Assembly (NCBI GenBank): GCA_021323735.1 | Contig: JAJPKM010000011.1 | Coordinates: 17,069-81,068 of the forward strand | Direction: 5' to 3' | DNA: 64,000 nucleotides | Origin: Gammaproteobacteria bacterium | Lineage (GTDB): Bacteria; Pseudomonadota; Gammaproteobacteria; Steroidobacterales; Steroidobacteraceae | Shown: piece by piece, positions 18,357-27,696 of the stretch | Numbering within the stretch: the stretch's first letter is position 1 | Layout: each line of letters starts with the position of its first letter | The notes under the pieces: model-generated | Seen by the model: only the letters and a program-made list of their open reading frames with translations | Database searches by the model: none | Told to the model about the DNA's origin: nothing | Translations under genes and position numbers: made by a program

Positions 18357-20240
18357 TCACCAACCAATACCGTAGTCCTCGCCGTGGTTGCTCGAGCCAC
18401 CCCACATCGTTCCATGCACGCTGTCGAGTTCGATCGCGTTGATGGGGCCCGAACTTCGCTCTTCGAATTCGAGCTTGTAGCCCATGCGCACGAGTTCCTG
18501 ACGTACCCATGTCGGCGTCGCGGTATTCACCGTGAGGCGGCCGGGTATGGATTCGTGCGCGCCGAATGAGTCGCGCATCTGGTAGCTGGTGATGTTGGCG
18601 GCCTCGGTGGCTTCCTGCGGAGTCATTCCGAACTCGACCACGTTCAGGAAGAACTGCAGCAGGTTTTGATCCTGGGTGTCGCCGCCCTGCACGGAGAATA
18701 CGAGGAACGGCTTGCCGCCCTTCAGAGCCAGAGTCGGTGTGAGCGTTGCACGCGGACGCTTGCCGGGCTCCAGCACATTGAACGGGTTCTCGGAGGCATC
18801 CAGCACGAAACTCTGCATGCGCTGGCTCAAGCCCACGCCGGTGTGCCCCGCAATCACGGCGGGAGTCCAGCCGCCGCTGGGAGTTACCGACACCGCCCAA
18901 CCTTTGTCATCGGTGGCTTCGACACTGGTGGTCCCCAGCCGGAACGTGCGGTCGTACTCGACCAGCGCCGTCGGGCTCCACTGCGATGGGGCAGCAGGGG
19001 ATGCACTGGGCATCTTGCTGTGCCATTTCTGCAGAATGGCCGTGAAGGGATTCTTGCCGCCCTGGTATGGATACGGATCGCCGGGGCGGATGTCCGGATC
19101 GTTGTGGTCGGATTGAATCAGCTTCGCGCGCTCCCGCGCATAGTCCTTCGACAGCAGTCCCTGAATCGGCGACTCCGGCGGGAAATAGGGGTCCCCGTAA
19201 TAAAAATCCCGGTCGGCATAGGCGAGGTTCATGGCTTGATACAGCGTGTGAATGTAGCGGGCGCTGTCGTAGCCCATGGCCTTGAGGTCAAACCCCTCCA
19301 GGATATTGAGCGCCTGCAGCATCACCGGGCTTTGCACCCACGTGGTCAATTTGTAGACCTCGATGCCCTTGTAGTTGGTGTGCACGGGCTCTTCTATATG
19401 CACCTTCCATTTGGCCAGGTCCTCCATGGTGAACAGGCCGCCTTGCTCGCGGGTGCCGCGCACCAACTCCTGCGCAATATCGCCCTTATAGAAGCGGTCG
19501 TATGCGGCGTATATGGCGGCCTTGCGGTCCTTGCCGGCTGCACGGGCCTTGTGTTCGGCTTCCACCAGTTTGCGCAAGGTCGCAGCGAGCTCCGGTTGAT
19601 GGAAGATCTCGCCGGGCTGCGGACCCTGGCGCGCCTCGCCGGGGTGGATGAGGATGGTGCGCTTGGAGTAGGGCCACTGCGCGATCTTGTCCTTGTATTT
19701 CTCGATGGTGTTGGACAGCTCCGCCTCCATGGGATAGCCGTCGGCCATCTGGATGGCAGGAGCCAACACGTCGGCGAGGCTCATGGTGCCGTACTCGGCG
19801 AGCATGGTCATGAGGCCGCCCGGCGTTCCCGGGGTCACGGCGGCGAGCGGACCGAACTCGGGCGGATAGTTCATGCCCTTTTGATGGAAAAATTCCGGTG
19901 TCGCTCCGGTGGGTGCGACGCCGAGCGCATTGATGCCGATGACTTTGCCGGTGTTCGGGTTGTAGATCAGCGCCTGCGTCTCGCCGCCCCAGGAAAGCGT
20001 GTCCCACATGGTGGAAGTCGCGGCAATCATGGCGCATGCGGCATCCACTGCGTTGCCGCCTTTCTGAAAGATCATGGCGCCTGCCGTCGCGGCCAGCGGC
20101 TTGCCCGTGACTGCCATCCAGTGCTGGGCGTGGAGCGCAGGTTTTTGCGTGCGTCCCTCGGCGGCCGGCATTGAACCGACCATGATCGCGGCCGTGCATA
20201 GAATCGTTGCCAACCGATTAACCTTGAAGGTAATTCTCAT
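18357..20240 (-). CDS. ggt: Gamma-glutamyltransferase family protein, exported
   Basis: 627 residues with a Sec signal peptide (basic start MRITFKVNR, hydrophobic core LATILCTAAIMVGSM, cleavage after AAEG). The Ntn-hydrolase body follows: GGNAVDAACAMIAA, TPGTPGGLMTMLAEYG, and the small-subunit start near LGTTSVEATDDKGWAVSVTPSGG, where the first or second Thr would be the autocleavage nucleophile. C-terminal GGDTQDQNLLQ and SSNHGEDYG are family motifs. It would hydrolyse or transfer gamma-glutamyl groups (glutathione) in the periplasm. The classical TTHFSVVD is changed to TTSVEATD, so the substrate may differ. Own promoter region of ~200 bp shared with the divergent hydrolase gene. Confidence 0.88.
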   Translation of the reverse strand: MRITFKVNRLATILCTAAIMVGSMPAAEGRTQKPALHAQHWMAVTGKPLAATAGAMIFQKGGNAVDAACAMIAATSTMWDTLSWGGETQALIYNPNTGKVIGINALGVAPTGATPEFFHQKGMNYPPEFGPLAAVTPGTPGGLMTMLAEYGTMSLADVLAPAIQMADGYPMEAELSNTIEKYKDKIAQWPYSKRTILIHPGEARQGPQPGEIFHQPELAATLRKLVEAEHKARAAGKDRKAAIYAAYDRFYKGDIAQELVRGTREQGGLFTMEDLAKWKVHIEEPVHTNYKGIEVYKLTTWVQSPVMLQALNILEGFDLKAMGYDSARYIHTLYQAMNLAYADRDFYYGDPYFPPESPIQGLLSKDYARERAKLIQSDHNDPDIRPGDPYPYQGGKNPFTAILQKWHSKMPSASPAAPSQWSPTALVEYDRTFRLGTTSVEATDDKGWAVSVTPSGGWTPAVIAGHTGVGLSQRMQSFVLDASENPFNVLEPGKRPRATLTPTLALKGGKPFLVFSVQGGDTQDQNLLQFFLNVVEFGMTPQEATEAANITSYQMRDSFGAHESIPGRLTVNTATPTWVRQELVRMGYKLEFEERSSGPINAIELDSVHGTMWGGSSNHGEDYGIGW

Positions 20241-20444
20241 TCGTCACCCTTTAAAGAGTCATTTGCTTGTTCTTAAGGATACGGCAGAGTGGCCCGTCGC
20301 GCACTTGAGCGTGTGTGCGAAAGGGTGCCGCCGGATCAAAGGTGGCCCTGAACTTTAAATCCGGGACGCAAGTCGGAGCCTGCCTGCCGGAGAAGGATGC
20401 GGCGCCCTTCTGCTATGCTGACCCCAAACTCTTGCGGGGGCCTC

Positions 20445-21392
20445 ATGAAAAGCATAAACATCGTCCACGCTGCGCTTTTCACGGCCCTGCTCATGGGCGC
20501 CGGGCCCGCGATCGCCAAGGATGCGAGCCTTAAGAACATCAAGGGCATCTGGGATCGAGTCGAGCACCACGATGCCGATTCGAGCGGAGTCAAAATCCAT
20601 TATGTCGCCTTAGGTAAAGGCCCGCTCATTGTCATGATCCACGGCTTTCCGGACTTCTGGTACACCTGGCGCCGGCAGATGGACGCGTTGAGCGCACACT
20701 ATCGCGTGGTCGCGGTGGATCAGCGCGGCTACGATCTGTCAGATCGTCCCGCTGGCATCGAACAATACGCCATGCCCTTGCTGGTCAATGACATCGGCGC
20801 GGTCATCAAAGCCGAAGGCCGCACCAACGCCGTCATCGTCGGACACGACTGGGGCGGTGCGGTGGCCTGGACTTTAGCCATGACCCACCCAGAATGGATT
20901 CAGGCGCTCATCATCTTGAACCTGCCCCACCCCACCGGCATTCAACGTGAGATCAGGAACAATCCGGAGCAGCGCAAGAACAGCGAGTACGCGTTCAATT
21001 TCCAGAAGCCGGGCGCTGAAAAGAATCTCAGCGCCGAAAGGCTGGCGGGGTGGGTGAAGGATGACGCCGCCCGCGCACACTACATCGAGGCATTCAACCG
21101 TTCCGATTTTCAGGCCATGCTCAACTACTATCGCGCCAACTACCCGCGTCCCGACCAGGACCCGGCTGCCTCACCGCCCCCGCCCCTGCCCAAGGTCACC
21201 GTACCGGTACTCGAGTTTCACGGGCTGGCCGATCAGGCGTTGCTGCCCGGCGCGCTCAGCGGTACCTGGGATTTGGTGGACAGGGATTTCACCCTGGTGA
21301 CCATTCCTGGCGCGGGACACTTCGTGCAACAAGACGCATCCGATCTGGTGACCACCACGATGACGGATTGGCTGGCTCGGCGGATTCACTAA
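20445..21392 (+). CDS. Exported alpha/beta hydrolase, epoxide-hydrolase-like
   Basis: 315 residues from an ATG preceded by GCGGGGGCCTC. Signal peptide [20 protein letters not shown] with cleavage after AIA. The fold is visible as [16 protein letters not shown] (HGxP oxyanion motif), the nucleophile elbow [10 protein letters not shown] (Asp nucleophile as in epoxide hydrolases and haloalkane dehalogenases), and the late GAGHFVQQD histidine. Acid member probably the Asp near GLADQALLP. The substrate is unknown; a periplasmic location is unusual for epoxide hydrolases. Divergent from ggt. Confidence 0.86.
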   Translation: MKSINIVHAALFTALLMGAGPAIAKDASLKNIKGIWDRVEHHDADSSGVKIHYVALGKGPLIVMIHGFPDFWYTWRRQMDALSAHYRVVAVDQRGYDLSDRPAGIEQYAMPLLVNDIGAVIKAEGRTNAVIVGHDWGGAVAWTLAMTHPEWIQALIILNLPHPTGIQREIRNNPEQRKNSEYAFNFQKPGAEKNLSAERLAGWVKDDAARAHYIEAFNRSDFQAMLNYYRANYPRPDQDPAASPPPPLPKVTVPVLEFHGLADQALLPGALSGTWDLVDRDFTLVTIPGAGHFVQQDASDLVTTTMTDWLARRIH

Positions 21393-21533
21393 GTGAGATG
21401 GCGGGGCGAGCTTGCGAGCCCGTGGCCGGAAGCTGTCGGCAGCGCGGTGCTTGGCGAGTCGCGCGGTAGTGCGAGCCTACGACTGTGCGCGACGGTGTGG
21501 CGATAGGCAAGCCCGGTATGTGAAGATCGCACC

Positions 21534-22166
21534 ATGAACACAAATGGCGCGACCGCGAATATTTCCGTGGTGTTGTTTGACGTGGGCGGCGTGCTGGTCG
21601 AGCTCAGCGGTGTGGACACCATGCTTAAGTGGCTCGGGAACAGCCTCAGTACCGACGAGTTCTGGCGAAGGTGGCTGCAGTCGAAATCGGTACGGGATTT
21701 CGAGACGGGACGCGTGACGGCGGACGAATTCGCGGCCGGCATGATCGAGGAATTCCGGCTGCCAGTTGGCAAGCAGGAATTTTTGACATCGTTCACCGGC
21801 TGGCTGACCGGGCTTTTCCCCGGTACCCTGGAGATGCTGGCATGCATACCGAGGTCTTATCGGCGCGCGCTGCTGTCCAATAGCAACTCATTGCACTGGA
21901 CACGCGTGGTCGATGAGCTCCAGCTTGGGCCCGCGTTCGACCACCATTTCGTGTCGCATTTGACAGGGCGCATCAAGCCGGACGCCGATGCCTTCGAGCA
22001 GGTGGTGACCTCGCTGAACTGCAGGCCGGAGCAAGTGCTCTTTCTCGATGACAATACGCTGAACATCGATGCCGCCCGGCACTTCGGCATGCAAGCGGTG
22101 CGCGTCCGAGGAATCGAGGAGACAAAGCGCGCGCTCGTGGATCTGGGGGTAATCAGGCGCTCATAG
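21534..22166 (+). CDS. HAD-superfamily hydrolase
   Basis: 210 residues. Motif I is FDVGGVLVE (Asp nucleophile with the second Asp replaced by Gly), motif II SNSNSLHW, motif III the Lys in GRIKPDADAF, and motif IV FLDDNTLNIDAAR. The architecture is that of the YihX/haloacid-dehalogenase-like subfamily; in canonical phosphatases motif I is DxD, so the Gly suggests a YihX-type or dehalogenase-like member. Substrate unknown. Start ATG at 21534. Confidence 0.84.
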   Translation: MNTNGATANISVVLFDVGGVLVELSGVDTMLKWLGNSLSTDEFWRRWLQSKSVRDFETGRVTADEFAAGMIEEFRLPVGKQEFLTSFTGWLTGLFPGTLEMLACIPRSYRRALLSNSNSLHWTRVVDELQLGPAFDHHFVSHLTGRIKPDADAFEQVVTSLNCRPEQVLFLDDNTLNIDAARHFGMQAVRVRGIEETKRALVDLGVIRRS

Positions 22167-22181
22167 CGTCACTTATGAGCG
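22158..22181 (+). terminator. Hairpin at the end of the HAD gene
   Basis: CGCTCATA and TATGAGCG form a perfect 8-bp stem around GCGTCACT and include the stop codon of the HAD gene. No U-tract follows. The 265 bp after it hold no gene I can support, though the base composition is lower in GC. Confidence 0.4.
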
Positions 22182-22446
22182 GTGCACCAGCCAAGTCCGT
22201 CTCAATGCACCAACCGATACTGTCTTCCCCTACTACATTGCGCTAATGAATATCGAACGGCTCGGTGACTCACGATGCGCCATTACCAGCCTCCGAAGGA
22301 ATAGCGGGCAACAAAGTCCGGTTTCTCTACATTGCCGGGGCTTATTGGCATGTCGGGGTTCGCTATAGCGTGATAGAAGATCGAACGCCTGACACGATTA
22401 CCTGTACAGAAGGCCAGGGAAAAGATCGTTATGGAGATACTCGACA

Positions 22447-22780
22447 GTGTCCTCGCTCAAACCAGCCGTTAAGCCCGTGACCAAGTCCAAGGCCTTAGCA
22501 ACCGCCGAAAACATCACCCGAGCCATCCTCATCCTGCGCGGCCAGCGGGTACTTCTCGACAGCGAACTCGCCGGGCTCTACGGCGTCGAGACGCGTGCGC
22601 TTAACCAGGCTGTCAGACGCAACGCCGAACGCTTTCCCGAGGACTTCCGGTTTCAGCTCACCGCCAAAGAGGCAGCCGCTTCAAGATCACAATCTGTGAC
22701 CTTGAAGCCAGGTCGTGGACAGAACATCAAATTTCTACCCTACGCGTTCACCGAACACGGTGCCATCATGGTCGCCATGG
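22447..22780 (+). pseudogene. ORF6N/KilA-N-type DNA-binding protein, 3' part lost
   Basis: GTG start with GGAG ten bases upstream. The first ~110 residues are a clear ORF6N domain: ILRGQRVLLDSELAGLYGVE, RNAERFPEDFRFQLT, and KFLPYAFTEHGAIM. Such proteins are widespread in phages and mobile regions and are presumed DNA-binding. Near 22780 the homology stops and the DNA becomes the antisense of a truncated IS21-type istA. The frame continues by chance to 23343 but is not the real gene. Both genes are cut at the same joint. Confidence 0.78.
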
Positions 22781-23865
22781 ACCTCCACCGCCTGGGCGGT
22801 GAGCCGGACATCGACGCGCTCCCCGATCAATCGATAGGGAACCGAGTAATACGCTCGGGCGACCTCGATGTGATAGTCGGGATGTACCTTGGCCTTGCGC
22901 CACTCGCCGAACTCGTAGGCTCGGGGCGGCAAGGGCTTGAGGGTCGCCCGCTCGAACTGCTCGAAGCGCGAGCGGCGGTTGCCCTCGATCTTTTTGAACG
23001 CCCGGGTGTTGAGCCGCTCGACCAGAGAAGCAACCGTGCCGTTCAGCTCACCGATCGAGAAGAACGTCTGGTTGCGAAGGCGCGCCAAAATCCAGCGCTC
23101 CACGACCAGCACGCCGGTCTCGACCTTGGCCTTGTCGCGGGGCTTACGCACGCGCGCCGGCAGCACCGCGAGCTGATAGTACTCGGCAAAATCCTGATAC
23201 GCCCGATTGATGTCCGGATCGTAGCGGTGGGCCTTGGTGACGCCGCTCTTGAGGTTGTCCGGGACGATCGCCCGCGGTGCGCCGCCGAAGTAGTTGAGCG
23301 CGCGCACGTGCGCGCCGAGCCAATCACCGGCCCCTTGGCTTAAAGAAGCCTCGGCGTAGGTGTAGTTGGAAAATCCCAGCACCGCGACGAAGATCTGCGC
23401 CGCGCGGGTGGATCCTGTGTGCCGGTCCTGGATCGGAACCGTATGACCGGCATAATCCACGAACAACTTGTCGCCGGGCGTGTGTTCCTGGCGCAGCACG
23501 AGCTCTTGGGTCGCGAGCCAGCGGCGGTACTGATCGCAGAACACGCTGTACTGCCAGCCATCGGGATGAGTGCTCTTGTACTCCTCCCACAGCAACAATC
23601 GCGTGACGCTGCGGCGGCGAAGCTCGGCGTGCAGGTAAGCAAAATCCGGACGTGGCGTGCGCGACAATGGCACCACCCGCCGATACATCTTGGCATGCAG
23701 CGCTGCCTCGTCCATCGTCGGCGGCAGCGGCCAAGTGACACCGGCATCGCGCGCTCGGCGCACGCACTCCTGCACGGTCGAACGCGCGCTGCCAATCGCA
23801 GCGGCTATCTGTCGGTCGCTGAAGCCTTCGGCCTTGAGCCGCAGGACCTCCCGAATCTTGCGCAC
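22780..23865 (-). pseudogene. IS21-family transposase IstA, C-terminus lost, no istB
   Basis: About 360 residues from a GTG at 23865 with AGAGAGG upstream. HTH: KIREVLRLKAEGFSDRQIAAAIG. DDE core: LFVDYAGHTVPI (first Asp), PDNLKSGVTKAHRY (second Asp) and the Glu in KPRDKAKVETGV. Complete IstA proteins are near 500 residues; the last ~130 are missing, replaced after VRLTAQAVEV by reverse-strand ORF6N sequence. The helper ATPase gene istB is absent, so the element cannot move by itself. Its left terminal repeats survive at 23955-24069. Confidence 0.85.
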
Positions 23866-23954
23866 GGGTAACCTCTCTTGCCCCACCGTAGCTCCCCTTC
23901 CCATCGGAAAAAGAAACCACGGTAGCGGCGGTTAACCCGCGCCACACCCCCTGC

Positions 23955-24069
23955 CGGCATCGACCGGAACGGTGGCCCGGCATGGACCGGAATGCTGGCC
24001 CGGCATGGACCGGAATGCTGGCCCGACATGCTCCGGAACTGGTGGCCGGCTTCGACCGGAATACGCACA
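23955..24069. repeat. Five 23-bp direct repeats at the IS21 end
   Basis: Units beginning CGGCATSGACCGGAA start at 23955, 23978, 24001, 24024 and 24047, exactly 23 bp apart; units 2 and 3 are identical over most of their length and units 1, 4 and 5 diverge at a few positions. Multiple subterminal repeats outside istA are typical transposase-binding sites of IS21 elements. Read inward the end is TGTGCGTATTCCGG, so the element probably stops at 24069. Confidence 0.8.
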
Positions 24070-24270
24070 TGTACGGGGACGCCATCCCGGCCAGGAACCT
24101 ACACCTTATCATGGGCACCATGCTCGCCCATCCGCGCACCTTCATCATCATCGGTCTGCTGTATCACTGCTGCGCTCAGGGCTCCCCGGAAGAGATCAAT
24201 AAGTGGCACACCCTCATCGACGATTCTATGATCGCAGGTGCCACGAACTCCTCCACGCGGATACGAACTC

Positions 24271-24696
24271 ATGAGCTACGACTTAGCGGTCTTCGATCCA
24301 AGAGATGATCTGCGGGATCCATCCACATTTTCCAACTGGTATGATGCCCGTACAAAGTGGCACGGTGATGTCTACTTCGACGAGGCGCCCATCTCAACCT
24401 CGTCGCTCCAGGCGTGGCTTCAGGATATGCTCAAGATATTTCCGCCGATGAATGGACCTCGCCGACCGTCGTTCGAGGATGCAGAGCGATGGGACTGGGT
24501 TGCTGACTACGCGATTACTTCCGACCTCATTTATATCGCTTTCTCCTCGTCAAGAGCTGGCCTTGTCTATGACACCGTTTATCGATTGGCGGCGAAGCAC
24601 GGGGTTGGATTCTATGACGTCGGCGAGAGTCCGGGAGAGGTCTGGTTTCCGCGACCCGGAGGCGGCCTTGAGTTGGTCTATAGAGTGCAGCGATGA
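24271..24696 (+). CDS. Small hypothetical protein, immunity-like
   Basis: 141 residues from the ATG at 24271 (MSYDLAVFDPRDDLRDPS). Soluble, acidic and Trp/Tyr-rich; segments FSNWYDARTKWH, FPPMNGPRRPSFED and GLVYDTVYRLAAKHGVGFYD. I recall MSYDLAV-type small proteins among unannotated genes near polymorphic toxins, so a displaced immunity gene is possible; this is inference from context. It is convergent with the lipoprotein gene at 24724. The preceding 200 bp (24070-24270) contain an open frame but nothing recognisable. Confidence 0.6.
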   Translation: MSYDLAVFDPRDDLRDPSTFSNWYDARTKWHGDVYFDEAPISTSSLQAWLQDMLKIFPPMNGPRRPSFEDAERWDWVADYAITSDLIYIAFSSSRAGLVYDTVYRLAAKHGVGFYDVGESPGEVWFPRPGGGLELVYRVQR

Positions 24697-24723
24697 TTGG
24701 GCTCCTGAAAGGACTTGCGAGAG

Positions 24724-25056
24724 CTAAGTTATCGTGACTATTTCGCCATTTGATTTTCTTATATGCACTGTCAATCGTCGCGGGATTATCGCCCCCATTG
24801 ATCCATTTATTGCGTTATCAAACGTGACCCACCAAGTATCTCCCCGATCAATAATATTCCCTGATCCTCGAATAGAGAAAATATTCTTTGGATATTTTTC
24901 CTCGATGACAAGGCGTGCCAGTCGCTCCGCAAAACTCTGCGAGACGAAGGGCTCGGTGATATTTTGAAGCTTCATAAACGGGTCCAACATAGCTCTGTGA
25001 TCCGTGACGCATCCAGTCATTGAGAGCAACATCATTATGGCAGTGACTTGCTTCAT
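24724..25056 (-). CDS. Small lipoprotein, candidate immunity protein for the orphan toxin tip
   Basis: 110 residues. The N-terminus MKQVTAIMMLLSMTGCVTD is a lipoprotein signal with the lipobox Cys at 16. The body (ERLARLVIEEKYPK, then NIIDRGDTWWVTFDN and RRLTVHIRKSNGEIVTI) follows the helix - DxGDxWxV - strand - IxKxxGxI plan of NTF2-fold immunity proteins, a tentative match. Its ATG overlaps, as ATGA, the stop codon of the toxin reading frame once the IS66 insertion is removed, so the two genes were translationally coupled. That coupling is the best evidence for a toxin-immunity pair. Now its upstream DNA is IS66, so expression may be altered. Confidence 0.72.
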   Translation of the reverse strand: MKQVTAIMMLLSMTGCVTDHRAMLDPFMKLQNITEPFVSQSFAERLARLVIEEKYPKNIFSIRGSGNIIDRGDTWWVTFDNAINGSMGAIIPRRLTVHIRKSNGEIVTIT

Positions 25057-25227
25057 GGAAAAAAAGCCCCTAAGGGGATTATAGTTTGAGGCGTCGTTGC
25101 ATTTGGTTGATACCAAACAACTCCGAATATGGACGGTAACGATTGGCCGGGAGCTATGCCGAATGCCAACAGTTGTGGACTCGCCGAATAAAGGCTCCCA
25201 GGGGAATCTAGGTGCGAGTACACCAAC
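25053..25227 (-). pseudogene. 3' fragment of the orphan toxin tip cut off by IS66
   Basis: When the IS66 element and one 8-bp target copy are removed, the frame of the toxin at 27697-28020 runs on without a stop for 55 residues here (starting YSHLDSPGSLYSASPQLLAF, then GQSLPSIFGVVWYQPN) and ends at a TGA at 25053-25055. The TGA overlaps the start of the lipoprotein gene. The frame match (165 bases from 25220 to the TGA) and the sensible protein sequence make this solid. Confidence 0.85.
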
Positions 25228-25312
25228 GTAAGCGATTAGATAACCACACTCTGTCGCCGCGGGTAAGTAGCTGATGGTATGTCTCCCTTCGTAGGCAGAG
25301 GGAGTGCGGCAG

Positions 25313-25669
25313 ATGACACGGGACCAGGCGAACGCGATGTGGCACGCGCGATGGACGCAATTTCGCAATTCGGGCCTTACGATGAAGGAGTATGCGCAAC
25401 GCGAGGGCTTTTACGCGCCGAGCGCATATCGATGGCTGCGTAAAGCGCGCCGCTGTGGGTTGTGGCCGGACGAGACGAAGCCCGGGAAGCTGATCGCGGT
25501 GAGGAAGCCGCGGGCCGCTGCGGTGTTCGCACGCGTCGCTGTGAGGGACGCGGTTCGAAGCTCGATGCTGCTACGATTGGTGTTGAGTAACGGTCGTCGC
25601 GCCGAGCTGGAGATCGGCAGCGTTGGTGAACTTGCCGAGGTGATCGACGTGCTCGAGCGTCGTGCATGA
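25313..25669 (+). CDS. tnpA: IS66 TnpA (OrfA) protein
   Basis: 118 residues. Helix-turn-helix region ARWTQFRNSGLTMKEYAQRE and APSAYRWLRKAR, followed by a C-terminal RLVLSNGRRAELEIGSVGELAEVIDVL segment of the IS66 accessory protein. Needed with TnpB for transposition. The ATG at 25313 is preceded by GAGGGAGTGCGGCAG. Its stop overlaps tnpB in ATGA. Confidence 0.88.
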   Translation: MTRDQANAMWHARWTQFRNSGLTMKEYAQREGFYAPSAYRWLRKARRCGLWPDETKPGKLIAVRKPRAAAVFARVAVRDAVRSSMLLRLVLSNGRRAELEIGSVGELAEVIDVLERRA

Positions 25670-26019
25670 TCCGGCCGACCGCGGCGGCAGTGGTGTATCT
25701 GTGCGTGGCGCCGACGGATCTGCGCAAGCAGGCGGCCTCGTTAGCGTTGCTGGTGGAACAGAGTCTGAAGCGCGACGTGTTTGCCCCCGCGTTGTATGTG
25801 TTCAGCAATGCGCGCCGCGATCGGATCCGTATCTTGTATTGGGAGAGGAACGGCTTGGTGTTGTGGTCAAAGAGGCTTGAGCAACAACGATTTATCTGGC
25901 CGCGGATGAGTGATGGCGACACGGTCTCAATGAGCGGCACTGAACTCAACCAACTGCTCGACGGCTTTGATGTGTGGGCGCAGGGGCACCGGGAGATGGC
26001 ACTCAAGAGAGTTGGATAA
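25666..26019 (+). CDS. tnpB: IS66 TnpB (Orf2) protein
   Basis: 117 residues, the IS66 Orf2 accessory protein: VYLCVAPTDLRKQAASLALLV, ALYVFSNARRDRIRILYWERNG and a late LDGFDVW. Full family length. Coupled to tnpA by four-base overlap; 71 bp before tnpC. Confidence 0.92.
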   Translation: MIRPTAAAVVYLCVAPTDLRKQAASLALLVEQSLKRDVFAPALYVFSNARRDRIRILYWERNGLVLWSKRLEQQRFIWPRMSDGDTVSMSGTELNQLLDGFDVWAQGHREMALKRVG

Positions 26020-26090
26020 AATCGCGCAATAGCCTGTAAATAAAGGCATATGCTGCTGCAAGGAGAACTTCGACATGCGATAATCCTCGC

Positions 26091-27667
26091 ATGTTGGAGA
26101 GCCCTGAGGTTGGCGCCGATACCGCAGTCACTGCGGACGATCGCGCCGCGCTGCTCGTAGAGAACTCAGAGCTTCGCGCTCGGGTTGAGGCAGGAAAACA
26201 TCGCATCCATTTGCTCGAAGAAGCCCTGAGGGTCCTAAAGGCGAGCACCTATGGGCCGAGCCGGGAGCGCTTGAGCGTCGCCGCCGGTCAGGTCGAACTG
26301 TTCAACGAGATCGAAGCCACCCTCGACATTACCGATACGGTGGGCATCGAGCCCGAGCTCAAAGCCACACCGCTGCGCGAGGAGAAGCTGAGTGCGGCCA
26401 AGCCCGGACGAGCCAAGCTTGCCTCGCATCTGCCGCGCGTCGAGGTGCGTCACGAACTGACCTTGGCCGAGCGCCAGTGCGCCTGCGGCGGGACCCTCGA
26501 GGAGATCGGCGCCGACTTGAGCGAGCAAATCGACTATGTGCCTGCCAAGGTGCAGGTGCTGCGCCACGTGCGCGTGAAGTATGCCTGCCCCGGCTGCGAG
26601 CAGTGCGTGAAGACGGCAGCGCTACCCGAGCATATCCTGCCGAAGACCAATGCCTCGCCGGGACTGCTTGCACACCTTGTGACCAGCAAATACGTGGACT
26701 CCCTGCCGTTGTATCGGCTAGAGGGCCAGTTCGAGCGCCACAACGTGCGGTTGCCGCGGGCAACTCAAGCGGCCTGGATGATCAGCCTCACATCGCCTCT
26801 GCAGCCGCTCTATAACCTAATGGATGAACGCGTACGCGCCTCTGGCTATGTGCGCATCGATGAGACCCGGATACAGGTTTTAAACAGCGAGAAGGCGCCA
26901 AGTGCCCTGCACTGGATGTGGGTGCGGGTCGCCGGCCCCAAACACCAACGAATCATCCTCTTCGACTATGACCCGAGTCGCGGCGGCGAGGTCGCCGATG
27001 GTCTCATCGAGGGCTGTAGCGGCTATCTGCAAAGCGATGGGTATCAGGCCTACGAGGGCGTGAGCCAGCGTGCGGGTCTAGTTCACGTTGGATGCTTCGC
27101 GCATGCGCGAAGACGCTTCTTCGAAGCCCTCAAAGCCTTGCCCAACGCACAGCGCAAACTCGCCAGCACCGCCCAGGAAGCGGTGCGCCGTATCGATGCG
27201 TTATACCTGATCGAGCGAGAGATTAAAGATCTCGACGATGAGGAACGCACGCGCATCCGAACCGAGCAAGCCGTGCCGAAGCTGGCATCATTGCATGCTT
27301 GGGCATCGCAGATGCAACATGAGACCATGCCCTCAGGCAAACTCGGCGAGGCGCTCGCATACTTGATCACGCAATGGCCGAAGCTGCGAAGCTGGTGCGT
27401 TACGTCGAAGATCCACGCATCGCCATCGATACCAATCTTGCCGAGAACGCGATCAGGCCCTTCGCACTTGGACGGCGCAACTGGCTGTTCAGCGATACCG
27501 TGAGAGGTGCAAAGGCGAGCGCCATGCTCTACAGCATCGTCTCCACCGCACGCGCTAACGGGCTTGAACCATACGCCTATCTACGGCGGCTATTTGATCA
27601 ATTACCGAAGGCGAAAACCGTTGAGGACTTCGAGGCGCTCTTGCCGTTCAATGCCTCGCTCAACTAG
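26091..27667 (+). pseudogene. tnpC: IS66 transposase TnpC, frameshifted by an 8-bp duplication
   Basis: The reading frame from 26091 gives the zinc-binding and DDE parts of TnpC (RQCACGGTLEEIG, VKYACPGCEQC, RIDETRIQVL with the first Asp, LQSDGYQAYEG with the second). It is lost after [13 protein letters not shown]. The correct continuation ([21 protein letters not shown], quoted to mark the catalytic Glu region, then [13 protein letters not shown]) lies in another frame to 27667. At the joint CGAAGCTG occurs twice in tandem (27379-27386, 27387-27394); removing one copy restores the frame exactly. Without the shift the product would be ~523 residues. Confidence 0.92.
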
Positions 27668-27696
27668 GCAAGAGCGGTATTTGTCGATCGCTTACA

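Larger units (their letters stand above)
25228..27695 (+). mobile_element. IS66-family insertion sequence, copy 1
   Basis: 2468 bp. Ends are inverted repeats starting GTAAGCGAT at 25228 and its complement ending at 27695. The flanks carry a perfect 8-bp target duplication ACACCAAC (25220-25227 and 27696-27703), as IS66 makes. Gene order tnpA-tnpB-tnpC with ATGA coupling of the first two. It sits inside the orphan toxin gene. tnpC has a frameshift, so this copy is probably immobile. Its end repeats differ from those of copy 2, so the two are not recent copies of each other. Confidence 0.95.

Noticed and set aside
18666..20174. 502-codon plus-strand frame opposite ggt
   Set aside because: Composition is His/Gly/Arg-rich shadow; the opposite strand encodes a complete gamma-glutamyltransferase with signal peptide.
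22265..22480. 71-codon plus-strand frame before the ORF6N gene
   Set aside because: Overlaps the ORF6N start, has no motif and no good ribosome site.
23955..24069. CRISPR array suggested by regular 23-bp units
   Set aside because: Units are directly tandem with no spacers, and they sit outside an IS21 transposase gene.
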